DNA of 64,000 bases from Rhizobium sp. BK376 (GCF_004341625.1 NZ_SLZG01000022.1:16729-80728), one strand, 5' to 3'; shown: positions 8,210 through 17,746, counted from the stretch's first letter. Translations and numbers: made by a program. The notes: generated by a model not told the origin, from the sequence alone.

Positions 8210-8926
8210 TCACGCAAGCGGCGGGCGCACCGGTTGATCCTGGTTGAAGGCAAGTTTCATCAGCCCCGTCACCGCTTCGGTATCGGTGGCAGGGACTGTG
8301 AAGGCGGAACGTCCAGTCTGGACGAGGCATAGTTCATCGGCAAAATCCCGGGCACGCGCGATGTTCTGCTCAACGAGAAGCATCGTCAGCCCGGCTGCGC
8401 GCAGCTTGCCGAGATGCCCGTAGATTTCATCGACGATACCTGGCGCCAGACCGAGCGACGGTTCGTCCAGAAGCAGAAGCTTGGGGCGCTCGGCCACTGC
8501 GCGCGCCAGGGCAACCATCTGCTGCTGGCCGCCCGAGAGCAGCGTTACTGGTTCCGAGAGGCGGGATTTCAAAGCAGGAAAAAGATCCAGCGCCTCATCG
8601 AGGCGTCCGTAGGCGGATTTTGGCAGGCCGACGACGATGTTCTCGAAGACGGACAATTGTTTCAACAGGCCGCGGCCCTCATGGACGACCGCGATGCGAT
8701 GGCGGCGGACGCGTTTGGGCGTTGCAAGCCGTTCGCTCGCTTCACCCTCGATGCGGATGCTGCCTGCCGTGCGGATCAGTCCGAGCACGGATCTCACCGT
8801 TGTGGTCTTGCCCGCCCCATTGGTTCCAACCAATGCCATGCAGCGGCCGGTCTGCAGCGAGAAGCTGACATCGAACAGCGCCTGCGTCCGTCCATACCAT
8901 GCCGATAGATGTTCGACTTCAAGCAT
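8210..8926 (-). CDS. livF: Branched-chain amino acid-type ABC importer ATPase, LivF family
   Basis: This 238-residue ATPase has Walker A GTNGAGKTT (about residues 36-44), signature LLSGGQQQM, Walker B LLLLDEPSLGLAP and the LivF-specific LLVEQNIARA switch region. The start at 8926 gives MLEVEHLSAWYGRTQAL, the standard LivF opening, and overlaps the preceding livG stop by eight bases, indicating translational coupling. It energises the HMGF importer together with LivG. The family name reflects homology; the companion hydrolases suggest the substrate is an amide rather than leucine. Confidence 0.9.
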   Translation of the reverse strand: MLEVEHLSAWYGRTQALFDVSFSLQTGRCMALVGTNGAGKTTTVRSVLGLIRTAGSIRIEGEASERLATPKRVRRHRIAVVHEGRGLLKQLSVFENIVVGLPKSAYGRLDEALDLFPALKSRLSEPVTLLSGGQQQMVALARAVAERPKLLLLDEPSLGLAPGIVDEIYGHLGKLRAAGLTMLLVEQNIARARDFADELCLVQTGRSAFTVPATDTEAVTGLMKLAFNQDQPVRPPLA

Positions 8927-9707
8927 GTGCTGCCTGCCCAAAATAAGCGACCTTGACGTGCGGATCTTCGAGAACCTCGGCCGGTGAACCTCTTGCGATG
9001 ACACGACCTTCTGCGAGAGCCACGCAATCCGCGCAGAGCTTACGGACGAGGTCGACGTCATGTTCGATGACTATCAGTGTAAAAGGGTCTTCGGTATGGT
9101 AACTGCGCAGCGTATCGACCAGTCGCCGCCGTTCGCCGGCATCGAGGCCGGCGGCGGGTTCGTCCAACAAAAGCACCTTCGGTCTGACGAGCAGAAGCCG
9201 GGCGATTTCGACGAGCCGCCGGCTGGCGAACGGAAGCTCCGCGGCAAGACGATGCGCATCTTGCAGCAGTCCCAGTCCCGCCAGTGTCTTCATGACCGTG
9301 GCGATATCGCGTGCGCGGCAGTTCCGTTGCGACTGCAGGTTCAGAAGTTGCGCCATCAAAGGCGGTTGCGGCAATCGTTCGCACCCGACGAGCACGTTGT
9401 CGAAAACGCTTTCTCGCTCCAGCAGCCGGACTGTCTGGAAGCCGCGCACGATGCCCATTTCCGCCCTTGCGCGCGCGGTCGAAGGCGAGATGTCGCGTCC
9501 GTCCAGTTCGAGCGTCCCCGACGTCATCGCGGTGAAGCCGGAAATCGCATTGAGGAGGGTCGTCTTGCCCGCGCCATTCGGTCCGATCAGGCCGGTGATT
9601 ACACCTGGGCGGAATTCGACGGTCACACCGGCAACGGCAGCCACTGCCCCGTACTGCACGCCAACTTCCCTGACGGTGAGTTTGCCGTCACTGCCGGTTC
9701 TAACCAT
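8919..9707 (-). CDS. livG: Branched-chain amino acid-type ABC importer ATPase, LivG family
   Basis: This 262-residue ATPase has Walker A GPNGAGKTTLLNAISG, a long insertion typical of LivG (TVRLLERESVFDNVLVGCER), Walker B VLLLDEPAAGLDAGE and the H-loop IVIEHDVDLV. The start at 9707 is chosen because it has AGGCGG upstream and overlaps the livM stop by eight bases, the same geometry as the livG-livF junction. It forms the nucleotide-binding pair with LivF. Confidence 0.9.
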   Translation of the reverse strand: MVRTGSDGKLTVREVGVQYGAVAAVAGVTVEFRPGVITGLIGPNGAGKTTLLNAISGFTAMTSGTLELDGRDISPSTARARAEMGIVRGFQTVRLLERESVFDNVLVGCERLPQPPLMAQLLNLQSQRNCRARDIATVMKTLAGLGLLQDAHRLAAELPFASRRLVEIARLLLVRPKVLLLDEPAAGLDAGERRRLVDTLRSYHTEDPFTLIVIEHDVDLVRKLCADCVALAEGRVIARGSPAEVLEDPHVKVAYFGQAAHA

Positions 9708-10734
9708 GGTTCCGCCTCTTGAGCTGCAGGACACCAAAAAGTCTTGAGAAACCTTCCGTAAGGCCGCCAGGCAGCAACAGAGTGATGGCGATCAGGACAA
9801 AGCCGCCAAGCAGTGGGAAGAGATTGGTATAACCGAGTGCCGTGAATACCTCCGGCACGAGAACGATATAGGCGGCGCCGAGCCAGGCGCCGACGGTTCG
9901 CCCTGCGCCGCCCAAGATGACGGCAACAAGAAAATTCACTGATCCGAAAAGGTTGAATGTGGTCGGTGATACGAAGCCGGAAATATATGCATAAAGACAA
10001 CCGGCAATGCCGGCGAAGACTGCCGACATGATGAACGCGGTAATCTTCGTCCTGATGATGCGAATGCCGATCGAGGTTGCCGCAAGTTCGGAGTCGCGAA
10101 CCGCAAGCATACGGCGGCCGATCTGCGAGCGAGATATTTGTATGGTCAGCAGGGTGGCCAAGGTCGCGACCGCTACGGCAAGCACATACGCATGCAGCGG
10201 AACCACGGTGCTGAAAGAGGAAATCTCCAGCGGCGAGACCGCCATTCCCTGCGAGCCGCCGGTTGTTTGGTCGCTGTGGTTGATCGCCCAGATGAAGAGT
10301 TCTCCGAAGAGAAGCGTCACAAGCGAGAGCCGCAAACCCGAAAGTCGTAGCGTCGGCACTGCGACAACAGCTCCGGCAATGATTGCGATTAGGACGATCA
10401 CTGGGACCTGCTGCCATATCGGCCAAGACCAGTTCGCCATCATCGCGGCCGCATATGCGCCCAGTCCGAAGAAGCTTGCATGGGAGAGTGAAAGCTGTCC
10501 GGTTCGTCCGAAGACGATGTCGAGGCCGAGTGTCGCAATGGCATAGATCGCGACTTGGGTAGCGAGATAGAGGTAGTAGTCGCTCAATGTAAACGGCAGT
10601 ACCGCCGCCAGCGCCACCAATAAAGCAATCATGGAGATCTTTGATAACCGGCGATCTCCCGATGGCAGGGTCGCGGCCTTCATCTCGTCATGGGCTGGCA
10701 TGGCAATCTCAAGCGCGGGCTTCATGTCGCTCAT
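9700..10734 (-). CDS. livM: Branched-chain amino acid-type ABC importer permease, LivM family
   Basis: This permease of about 344 residues has around ten hydrophobic segments. Family landmarks are ATLGLDIVFGRTGQLSLSHA near residues 68-87 and a cytoplasmic EAA-like loop around GRRMLAVRDSELAATSIGI. The first 30 residues are hydrophilic. Its start overlaps the end of livH by about 26 bases at 10734 (ATG), or 17 if the ATG at 10725 is used; neither has a strong ribosome site. Coupling to livH is likely. Confidence 0.87.
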   Translation of the reverse strand: MSDMKPALEIAMPAHDEMKAATLPSGDRRLSKISMIALLVALAAVLPFTLSDYYLYLATQVAIYAIATLGLDIVFGRTGQLSLSHASFFGLGAYAAAMMANWSWPIWQQVPVIVLIAIIAGAVVAVPTLRLSGLRLSLVTLLFGELFIWAINHSDQTTGGSQGMAVSPLEISSFSTVVPLHAYVLAVAVATLATLLTIQISRSQIGRRMLAVRDSELAATSIGIRIIRTKITAFIMSAVFAGIAGCLYAYISGFVSPTTFNLFGSVNFLVAVILGGAGRTVGAWLGAAYIVLVPEVFTALGYTNLFPLLGGFVLIAITLLLPGGLTEGFSRLFGVLQLKRRNHG

Positions 10735-11602
10735 CCACAAAACGCTTTGGCATCAAGGTCAGGATTGCGACCACCAGAATGAAGAGCGCAGGTACGCCTC
10801 CGGCTTCGCCGAAAAAATAGATTGCAAACGCCTGGTAAAGCGCGACGAAAAACGCGGCGAGGATTGGTGGCCAATATCGTTCGAGGCCGCCGATCATCCC
10901 GGCAATAAAGACATTGATGACGAGTGGGGTCATGTAAAAGGAGCTGACGGAAAGCCGGCTGGCAAACATCATCCCGGCAATGGAGACGAGTAGCCCCGAA
11001 AGCGCCCATGTCCACGTCCGCAACGCCGGAACCGATATTCCGACGCTTTGCGCAATATCTGTATCTTCTGCTGCCGCTCGCAACGAGATGCCGAGCGTCG
11101 TGTGTCGCAATACGATGTGGCCGATAACCACGAACACCAGGCCGAGAGCGATTGCCAGAAGATCGTTGGCGTTGATGAAGACACCTCCGACTGTCCAGGA
11201 AATATCCGACAGAAGTCTGAGATAGCTTCGTGCACTGGTACCGAGGATCAACTCGGCGAGCGATGTCAGCAGAAGAAGCTCGCCAAGCGTGACGACAAAG
11301 TCGAGGCCCTGCCGATGGGCTATCCGCCGGAGAATCACAAGGTCCGTCAAGGCCGAGATGATTACCGCCGCGCCCGTTGCCACCAGCACGGCCAGCCAGA
11401 TCGGCCAGCCGTTCTCGGCATAGAGCCAGTAGCTGCCAAATGCAGACACCATACCGATCTGACCATAGGCAAAATTTATATTCTTGCTGACCTGGTAGAC
11501 GATCAGGACTCCGAGCAACATGATCGCATAAAGCGCCCCGGTCGCCAGGCCGCTGAGCGCCACCTGAAGAAGTGTCGCTAAGTTGATACTTGCCATCATC
11601 AA
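10709..11602 (-). CDS. livH: Branched-chain amino acid-type ABC importer permease, LivH family
   Basis: This 297-residue integral membrane protein has about eight hydrophobic segments and LivH features: GLATGALYAIMLLGVLIVYQ at the N-terminus, NINFAYGQIGMV, and the cytoplasmic loop LRAAAEDTDIAQSVGI that contacts the ATPases. It follows the binding-protein gene by 22 bp and overlaps livM. Confidence 0.9.
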   Translation of the reverse strand: MMMASINLATLLQVALSGLATGALYAIMLLGVLIVYQVSKNINFAYGQIGMVSAFGSYWLYAENGWPIWLAVLVATGAAVIISALTDLVILRRIAHRQGLDFVVTLGELLLLTSLAELILGTSARSYLRLLSDISWTVGGVFINANDLLAIALGLVFVVIGHIVLRHTTLGISLRAAAEDTDIAQSVGISVPALRTWTWALSGLLVSIAGMMFASRLSVSSFYMTPLVINVFIAGMIGGLERYWPPILAAFFVALYQAFAIYFFGEAGGVPALFILVVAILTLMPKRFVDERHEARA

Positions 11603-11624
11603 GGCTTCCCCCTTGAACGGGTAA

Positions 11625-12836
11625 CTATTTGACAGAGGTGAACGGCATGACTTCCTTGGTTTTGTCGCCTTCCAGCTTCACGAGACCGACAGCATTTACA
11701 CCCTGTCGCAATTCAGGTCCGAATGTTATGGGCGGGAGAATGCCCGTCTCGAAATTCTTCATGCTTTCCAAGGATGCCATCAGGCAGGAGCGCGTCAGGG
11801 CCTTGCTGTCCTGAAGGGCCTTGACGGTAATCTGCGCCTGGCTCCATCCAAGCTCTTCGAACTTGCCGGGATCGCGTCCAGTCTTTGCCTTGAAGTCGGA
11901 GACGAACTTCTTGACCAACGGGTCCGCGCTATCGAGTTTTGCGGTCTCTTCGGCAATGATCATACCCTGCGACAAATGACCGAAACCCTTGATGTAGTTC
12001 TCGTCGTCCATGCCGGCCCAGGCCGCGGTCTGCGGCTTGTAGCCGATACGTGACATGGATTCGAGCAATTGACCGGTATCGGCATTGGTCAGGATCAGGA
12101 ACACCCAGTCGGCATTGGCGTCGCGCAATTGTGTTGCGATCGGTGTCATGTCAGCTGTGCCCGGCACTTCCGGGATATAGTTTACCTTGATGTCGGTGCC
12201 TTTGACAGCGGCATCCATCCCGGCTTTGGAATCGTCGCCGACATTGCCCTGGACGCCGACAAGTCCGAGTGACTTGGGTTTGAAATTCTTGACCACGTAG
12301 TCGGTCATGATTTGAAATTCGGTGATGTAGTTGACCGCCGTCATGAAGACATGAGGCGTCTTCATCGTGCCGAGCTCGCTGGACGGAGCATAGGGGGCAA
12401 TGGCCGGTACGCCGGAGCGTTCGATGAAGGGAACGGTTGCGAGAAAATTTGGTGTTCCTTCGCCGCCGGCGATCGCAAATACGCCTTCGCGCTGAATAAG
12501 CGTGCGAATCTGCTGTTGCGCTACCGATGGAGTATATTGATCGTCGAGGACGGTATACTTGATCTTTCGTCCCTGGATGCCGCCCGCGTCATTGATGATG
12601 TCGTAGTATGCTTGGGCGCCGGCTCGGGCACCGATACCGCCTGCGGCTGCTGAGCCGCTCAACGGCATCAGCGAACCAAGTTTGATTTCCGTCTTGGTGA
12701 CGCCGGTCGTTTTTTCATTCGGATTGCATTCGGTCGCGTTCGCGACGTTCGCGAAGAGTGTGCTCAGGGTTGCAAGTGATGCGAGAAGTCGAATCGAGCG
12801 GCGTGAGACACCATAAGTATACTTTGTAGTGCGCAT
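11625..12836 (-). CDS. Periplasmic substrate-binding protein of the Liv-type importer
   Basis: This 403-residue protein has a twin-region signal peptide (basic start MRTTKYTYGVSRRS, then LLASLATLSTLFANVANA, about residues 17-34). The mature receptor-family ligand-binding domain is of the LivK/Peripla_BP_6 type (IKLGSLMPLSGSAAAGGIGA, YDIINDAGGIQGRKIKYTV). The start at 12836 has AAGGGA seven to eight bases upstream. It lies 25 bp after the IclR gene and before livH, and delivers ligand to the permease pair. The ligand is unknown. Confidence 0.9.
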   Translation of the reverse strand: MRTTKYTYGVSRRSIRLLASLATLSTLFANVANATECNPNEKTTGVTKTEIKLGSLMPLSGSAAAGGIGARAGAQAYYDIINDAGGIQGRKIKYTVLDDQYTPSVAQQQIRTLIQREGVFAIAGGEGTPNFLATVPFIERSGVPAIAPYAPSSELGTMKTPHVFMTAVNYITEFQIMTDYVVKNFKPKSLGLVGVQGNVGDDSKAGMDAAVKGTDIKVNYIPEVPGTADMTPIATQLRDANADWVFLILTNADTGQLLESMSRIGYKPQTAAWAGMDDENYIKGFGHLSQGMIIAEETAKLDSADPLVKKFVSDFKAKTGRDPGKFEELGWSQAQITVKALQDSKALTRSCLMASLESMKNFETGILPPITFGPELRQGVNAVGLVKLEGDKTKEVMPFTSVK

Positions 12837-12861
12837 TGCTGTTCCCTTCTTCTTTGGCTTT

Positions 12862-13722
12862 TCATGTCTCTTGGTTGTCATCCATCGCAGGCAAGGGAGA
12901 GCTGTTGATCGGAGCTCTGAAGCCGCGATTGTCCTGCTCGCCTTTGGTCGAGGGAAAATAGCTCTCCTGGGCGCGAAGCTTGTGTGAAATAGCATCAGCC
13001 GCCGCGACGATGAGGTCTCCGTAGCGGTCAAAATCCGCGCCATCGCTTGCCGCGCCGAGAAAGCTGAGGCTGATGCCAGCTATCGGAGCGCCGGTAACGT
13101 CGACGATTGCGGCACCCACGCCGCAGACACCGGGATAGCTCTCCTCCATCATTGGTACCCAGCGTCGCGCACGATGCCGTGCAAGCTGGCGGTCAAGATC
13201 GTCCCGCGTCTGCAGCGATTGTGCGGTCAAGCCAGTCAGCCGATCGACCCCGAGAATCCGATCGAGCTCGGATTTATCCATCGACAGGAGCATCGCTTTT
13301 CCGGTCGCAGTCGTCGCCGCCGGCAGTCGATCGCCCGGCGTCCAGAGGAAGCGAATGGGCTGGCTTCCCTCGCGCACGCCCAAAATAACAATCTCGTCGC
13401 CGTAAAGCTTGCCCAGATAGGAGGTAAATCCTGTTTGCTGCGTCAGATGGAGCATCGTCTGGTCTGCAATCTTTGTGAGCGGATTGTCAGTCAAGTAAAG
13501 TGCGCCGACCTCGCAGGCGGTTACGCCGATGCGGTACTTCACACCGTCGGAAGCCCGTTCCAGGAAGCCTGCCTGTTCCAATGTGGTCAGTATCCGCGTC
13601 ACGGCAGTTCTGGAGACTTTGAGCTTTCTGCAGATTTCCGCCGTGCTGAGCTCCGTCTCGCCGCGCCGGAAGGCTCGCAGAACCTGGAGAGTTTTCTCGA
13701 CGGTCTTTAAAGTTTCGCTCAT
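12862..13722 (-). CDS. IclR-family transcriptional regulator of the importer-amidase operon
   Basis: This 286-residue protein has an N-terminal winged helix (VEKTLQVLRAFRRGETELST, AEICRKLKVSRTAVTRILTT, residues 5-50) and a C-terminal effector domain with the IclR signature (RLPAATTATGKAMLLSM; SYPGVCGVGAAIVD). It is the first gene of the minus-strand operon and is divergent from a GAF-domain gene 206 bp away. A short inverted repeat, CCGATATTCGG at 13728-13738, sits directly upstream of its start and could be an autoregulatory site. A local effector, perhaps the transported amide, is likely. Confidence 0.9.
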   Translation of the reverse strand: MSETLKTVEKTLQVLRAFRRGETELSTAEICRKLKVSRTAVTRILTTLEQAGFLERASDGVKYRIGVTACEVGALYLTDNPLTKIADQTMLHLTQQTGFTSYLGKLYGDEIVILGVREGSQPIRFLWTPGDRLPAATTATGKAMLLSMDKSELDRILGVDRLTGLTAQSLQTRDDLDRQLARHRARRWVPMMEESYPGVCGVGAAIVDVTGAPIAGISLSFLGAASDGADFDRYGDLIVAAADAISHKLRAQESYFPSTKGEQDNRGFRAPINSSPLPAMDDNQET

Positions 13723-13928
13723 GATGTCCGATATTCGGTTATCGCATCCTGAAATCGGATAGTATCGCTCGAAATCGCTGCCGTCAATGCGGGGGTGCAC
13801 AAATATTTTGCTTGCCTATTTTTTGCTCTGGTTTCTAATTGGTGTGCTTTAGGCTGCCTTTTGTGCGTGCATTTACGCATCGCCGTCGCCCTATGATGGA
13901 GAGCACGCCCAATAACAGGAAACGCACT

Positions 13929-14390
13929 ATGCAGCAGTTGCTATCCCTGCTCGCCGAGCCCAATCAGCCCGATCGCCTCTATGCCGCGCTCCGCGAGGTT
14001 CTTGCGGAAACGGTTGGATATAAGTTGCTCACGTTTCTGTGCGTCGACGGCCTTACCATGAGGCGCGTCTATTCGACATTACCGGAAACCTATCCCGTGT
14101 CGGCCAGCAAACGGATGGGACCGACGGCGTGGGGGGAAAAGGTGTTGCAAAACAAGGAGCCCTTCCTCGGAACCGATATGGATGCGATGAGCTGGGCTTT
14201 TTTTGATCATGAGCTGATTGCGAGCCTTGGGCTCGGATCAGCCATTACCGTTCCGGTGGTTTATAATGGCGAGGCGCTTGGTTCCATGAACCTGCTTCAC
14301 GAGGAGCATTTTTATCAGCCCCGCCACTTGGAGCTTGCGCTTCCGTTTGCTCAATTTCTCATACCGGCGTTCTTGGGACATCAGCGCTAG
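13929..14390 (+). CDS. GAF-domain protein
   Basis: This 153-residue single-domain GAF protein shows AVLAETVGYKLLTFL-like and VDGLTMRRVYSTLPETYPVS early strands, WGEKVLQNKEPFLGTD in the ligand-pocket helix region, and SAITVPVVYNGEALGSMNLL as the closing strands. The ATG at 13929 is chosen because AGGA lies eight bases upstream; ATGs at 13893 and 13896 have no ribosome site. It is transcribed away from the IclR regulator across a shared intergenic region, so co-regulation is plausible. Its ligand is unknown. Confidence 0.78.
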   Translation: MQQLLSLLAEPNQPDRLYAALREVLAETVGYKLLTFLCVDGLTMRRVYSTLPETYPVSASKRMGPTAWGEKVLQNKEPFLGTDMDAMSWAFFDHELIASLGLGSAITVPVVYNGEALGSMNLLHEEHFYQPRHLELALPFAQFLIPAFLGHQR

Positions 14391-14498
14391 CTTTGTAGCT
14401 GCGCTCGGGCTTCGTTGCCCTGGCTGATCGTCGCCGCCGACCGCCGAGAGTGAGAAAAGGCAACAATGACAGTATTGGGATCGCGTTCCAGTCTCATT

Positions 14499-14912
14499 TT
14501 AGGCCAGCCGGCATATGTGGACGGAGCAACGGGCCTTGTGGATTATGCGGTCAACGATTGAGCCGAAAAACTTATCCAGAATGTCTTCGGGATGGGCGCC
14601 AATCACGATGCAGTCGGCACCGACCTCCTCTGCAATCCTTATGATTGTGTGCACAGCTTCGCCTGTGCACACATGCATGATCGGTTTCAGCGGCAGAGAT
14701 CGGGTTATCTCGACGAGTTTGTGATCCGCATCTTTCAACAGCTCGACAGCGCGTGGCTCGGGATGCTGCGGCGAGACGGCCGGAAAGCCTTCAACGACGT
14801 GCACCAGGTGCAGGTCTCCACCGGGGGCCAGCAGGGTGATAGAGGTGGCCACCAACTGCCGCGCCCGCTCCCGCGAGCCCAGTCCGATCGCGCAGACGAT
14901 AGTCTTATACAT
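14499..14912 (-). CDS. Universal stress protein (single UspA domain)
   Basis: This 137-residue UspA-fold protein opens with MYKTIVCAIGLGSRERARQL. The region GADCIVIGAHPEDILDKFFG followed by SIVDRIIHKARCSVHICR is the C-terminal nucleotide-binding loop, although the first glycines of the G-2x-G-9x-G(S/T) motif are changed (GAHPED). It is closely related in style to the single-domain USP at 55833. A perfect FixK-type box lies 138 bp upstream, inside the 3' end of mgtA. Confidence 0.85.
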   Translation of the reverse strand: MYKTIVCAIGLGSRERARQLVATSITLLAPGGDLHLVHVVEGFPAVSPQHPEPRAVELLKDADHKLVEITRSLPLKPIMHVCTGEAVHTIIRIAEEVGADCIVIGAHPEDILDKFFGSIVDRIIHKARCSVHICRLA

Positions 14913-15037
14913 TGGCAGCTGCTCCCATTTCTCTTCGCAGTTCTCGGTTAGCCAAGTCTCGTCGCGGCCGCCAGCCCCAGGAACGGAAGACGGCTTGTCC
15001 AGCGCCGGCGGACCAAAGATACGATGCAAGCGATGCT

Positions 15038-17677
15038 TCAGCCTTGATCGGGGTCAAGGGCCGATGCCTGCCTGGAGCGCGCCAATGCCCGACTTTTCTT
15101 TCGCCTGCCCTGTGGCTGCTTTCGAAAATAGACCCGCTTGACCGCCTCAAGCGACACGACGAATGCAAGCGAAATGCCAAAGAGCCCAGCCAGGATCGAA
15201 CCGGGAATCGGGACAAATCCAAACACGCCGGCGAACGGGAGATAGGGGAGCGCAGTACCCAGAATTGCCACAGCAATTGTCGCCGAAAGAAGAAGAGGGC
15301 CGGGCCGACTTTTCCAGAACGGCCCGGGTGTCCGCACGACCAGCATCGTCGAGAGCTGGGTGATCAGGGATTCCACGAACCAGCCGGAACGAAACTGCTC
15401 CGCGCCTGCTGCAGCGACAGCCAGAAGAAAAACGAATGTCAGGATGTCGAACACGGAACTCAGCGGTCCGAACCACAACATGAAACGCTGTATGCGGGCG
15501 ATATCCCATTGTTGGGGCCGGCGCAGGGTCGTTGAATCGACATTGTCGGTGGCGATCGCCATCGAAGGGATATCCGACAGCAGATTGTTCAAAAGAATCT
15601 GTTTGGCCAGCAGGGGCAGGAAGGGAAGGGCCATCGAGGCTGCCGCCATGCTGGCCATGTTTCCGAAATTCGCGCTGGTTGCGATCGATATATATTTGAG
15701 GGTGTTCGCAAATGTGCGACGTCCGTCGTCGACACCGCGGGCAAGGACCGAAAGATCACGTTGCAAGAGTACGATGTCAGCGGCCTCGCGGGCGACGTCG
15801 ACGGCGCTGTCTACCGAAATGCCGACATCGGCGTGCAAAGCAGGCGCATCGTTGATCCCGTCCCCCATATAGCCGACGACATGACCCGACTTGCGCAGGG
15901 CGGCAATGATGCGCTCCTTCTGATTGGGATCAATCTCGACGAACAGGTCGGTTTTGGTCGCCCGCGCAAAAAGCGCGTCATTGCTCATGGCCGCGATATC
16001 CGATCCGGTCAGCACCCGGTCGCATCCCAGCCCGATCGTGCGCGCAAGGTGGGCGACCACAAATCGGTTGTCCCCGGATATCACCTTCGTTTTAATCCCC
16101 CGTGCCGAGAGGCTGGAAAGCGCGACGGCCGCATCGGGCTTGGGTGGATCGATAAATAGCAGGAAGCCTTCAAGTTTCAGCCCCGTCTCGTCCTCCTTGG
16201 AAATCCGATCGCTCGCAAGCTCCTTGGTCGCGACCGCGATCACGCGCAATCCTGCCGTTCCCCAGTCACGGTACCTTGTGTCTATGTCGGCCCTCATCGC
16301 TTCATCGAGCGCAATCGTCTTTCCGGTTGACGAGACGGCATGGGTGCAGACTTCCAGAATGTTTGACACCGCGCCCTTGGCGATCAGCCGTCTGGGACAA
16401 TCCGGACCTTCCACGATGACGGATAGGCGCTTTCTCAAGAAGTCGTAGGGGATCTCGCCGCATTTGCGGTAGGAGGAGGGAAAATTCCTCTCCGCCAGGG
16501 ATTGCTTGACTGCATCGTCGAGGGGGTTGCGCATACCGCTCTGCATTGTGGCGTTCAACCAGCCGAGATGCGCCACGGCTTGCGAATCCTTGCCGTCGGC
16601 TGTGACGCAACGGTCGAGATCGATCACACCCGTCGTCAGCGTTCCCGTCTTGTCGGTGCACAAGACGTCCATGCTGCCGAGATTTTCCATCGCTTCCAGC
16701 CGACGAACAATCACGCCGGCGCGAGACATGATCCTTGCGCCCCTGGCAAGCGTCACGCTGATGATTGCCGGTAGAAGTTCGGGCGTGAGCCCGACGGCAA
16801 GGGCAAGAGAAAACAGCAGAGAATCGACAAGCGGCCTGTGAAGGACAAGGTTGGCGACAAAGACGACCAGAACGATGCAAAGCATCACCTTGGTCATAAG
16901 GTAGCCGAAGTGACGGATGCCCTTGGCAAAATCGGTCTCCGGTATCTGGCGGGCGACCGCGCTTGCGATCGAAGCAAATTCGGTCCGGTTCCCGGTCGCG
17001 ACCGCGACGACCGTCGCGGTTCCACTTCGAACCGACGTGCCGGTAAATACGCAGTTGAGCCGGCCAGAAAGTGCAGCCTCCGGCGCCGCCTTCCCGGGCG
17101 CCTTGGAGACGGGAAACGTCTCTCCGGTCAGTGAGGCTTCGCTGACATTCAGGTCCTGTGCCTCGAGGATGACCGCATCTGCCGGGATGAGGCTACCGGC
17201 AGACAGTTCGATCAGATCTCCGGGAACGATTTCGTTGGCGGGTAAGATGACCGATGTCCCGTCCCGCCGCACCGTCGTCGTCAGCGACACGCGCCTCTTT
17301 AGCGCCTCCACCGCGCGCTGGGCTCCATATTCTTGCGAAAACCCCAGCAGGCAGCTTGCAAGGACGATGACGCCGATGATGATGGCATCGTGCTTTTCGC
17401 CGAAGGCTGCAGCGACGACTGCAGCAAACACCAGAACCAGGACGAGAGGGCTGCGGAATTGGGCCGCAAGGGTGCGTAGCGCACCGCCTGTGTGCGCCGT
17501 TCGGATAGAGTTGCTTCCGACTACCCGAAGGCGCGCGGCCGCCTCATCGGACGACAGTCCGTTTGTCGCCGACGTTGCAAGTGACACGACGATCTCACAT
17601 CCTGTCTTCGTCCAGTATTTTTCCGGGCAGGCGAGCGCGTCGAGGCTTTGAGGGACAGGGGATGGTGGGGCATGCAT
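15038..17677 (-). CDS. mgtA: Magnesium-translocating P-type ATPase, MgtA/MgtB type
   Basis: This 879-residue P-type ATPase has the actuator TGE at 184-186 (SLTGETFPVS), the phosphorylated aspartate D342 in LCTDKTGTLTTG, the hinge GDGINDAPALHADVG, and about ten membrane helices. Type-IIIB landmarks include GLTPELLPAIISVTLARGA. The family imports Mg2+ at the inner membrane. The N-terminal extension before the first helix is about 75 residues, as in MgtA. The start at 17677 has AGGAG six bases upstream. A FixK-type box 62 bp upstream suggests induction under low oxygen; no Mg-sensing leader is apparent. The gene order continues to the USP at 14912. Confidence 0.92.
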   Translation of the reverse strand: MHAPPSPVPQSLDALACPEKYWTKTGCEIVVSLATSATNGLSSDEAAARLRVVGSNSIRTAHTGGALRTLAAQFRSPLVLVLVFAAVVAAAFGEKHDAIIIGVIVLASCLLGFSQEYGAQRAVEALKRRVSLTTTVRRDGTSVILPANEIVPGDLIELSAGSLIPADAVILEAQDLNVSEASLTGETFPVSKAPGKAAPEAALSGRLNCVFTGTSVRSGTATVVAVATGNRTEFASIASAVARQIPETDFAKGIRHFGYLMTKVMLCIVLVVFVANLVLHRPLVDSLLFSLALAVGLTPELLPAIISVTLARGARIMSRAGVIVRRLEAMENLGSMDVLCTDKTGTLTTGVIDLDRCVTADGKDSQAVAHLGWLNATMQSGMRNPLDDAVKQSLAERNFPSSYRKCGEIPYDFLRKRLSVIVEGPDCPRRLIAKGAVSNILEVCTHAVSSTGKTIALDEAMRADIDTRYRDWGTAGLRVIAVATKELASDRISKEDETGLKLEGFLLFIDPPKPDAAVALSSLSARGIKTKVISGDNRFVVAHLARTIGLGCDRVLTGSDIAAMSNDALFARATKTDLFVEIDPNQKERIIAALRKSGHVVGYMGDGINDAPALHADVGISVDSAVDVAREAADIVLLQRDLSVLARGVDDGRRTFANTLKYISIATSANFGNMASMAAASMALPFLPLLAKQILLNNLLSDIPSMAIATDNVDSTTLRRPQQWDIARIQRFMLWFGPLSSVFDILTFVFLLAVAAAGAEQFRSGWFVESLITQLSTMLVVRTPGPFWKSRPGPLLLSATIAVAILGTALPYLPFAGVFGFVPIPGSILAGLFGISLAFVVSLEAVKRVYFRKQPQGRRKKSRALARSRQASALDPDQG
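15044..15057. promoter_or_regulatory. FixK/FNR-type box embedded in the 3' end of the mgtA-like gene
   Basis: TTGATCGGGGTCAA fits TTGA-N6-TCAA. It lies within the last codons of the P-type ATPase gene (residues LDPDQ) and 138 bp upstream of the USP start at 14912, so it could drive the USP from inside the upstream gene. Confidence 0.5.
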
Positions 17678-17732
17678 CAGCGGCTCCTTTGGCGGTGAGG
17701 CCGCAATTCTGCCAATATCAGCAGCGTTGACA

Positions 17733-17746
17733 TTGACGACAGTCAA
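17733..17746. promoter_or_regulatory. FixK/FNR-type box upstream of mgtA
   Basis: TTGACGACAGTCAA is a perfect TTGA-N6-TCAA palindrome centred 62 bp upstream of the mgtA start, leaving a leader of about 20 nt if the site is at -41.5. Confidence 0.65.

Noticed and set aside
8221..8240. TTGATCCTGGTTGA resembling a FixK box in livF
   Set aside because: The second half-site is TTGA rather than TCAA, so it is not palindromic, and it is inside coding sequence.
15121..15140. TTGACCGCCTCAA in the mgtA coding region
   Set aside because: The spacing is five rather than six and it is internal to the gene.
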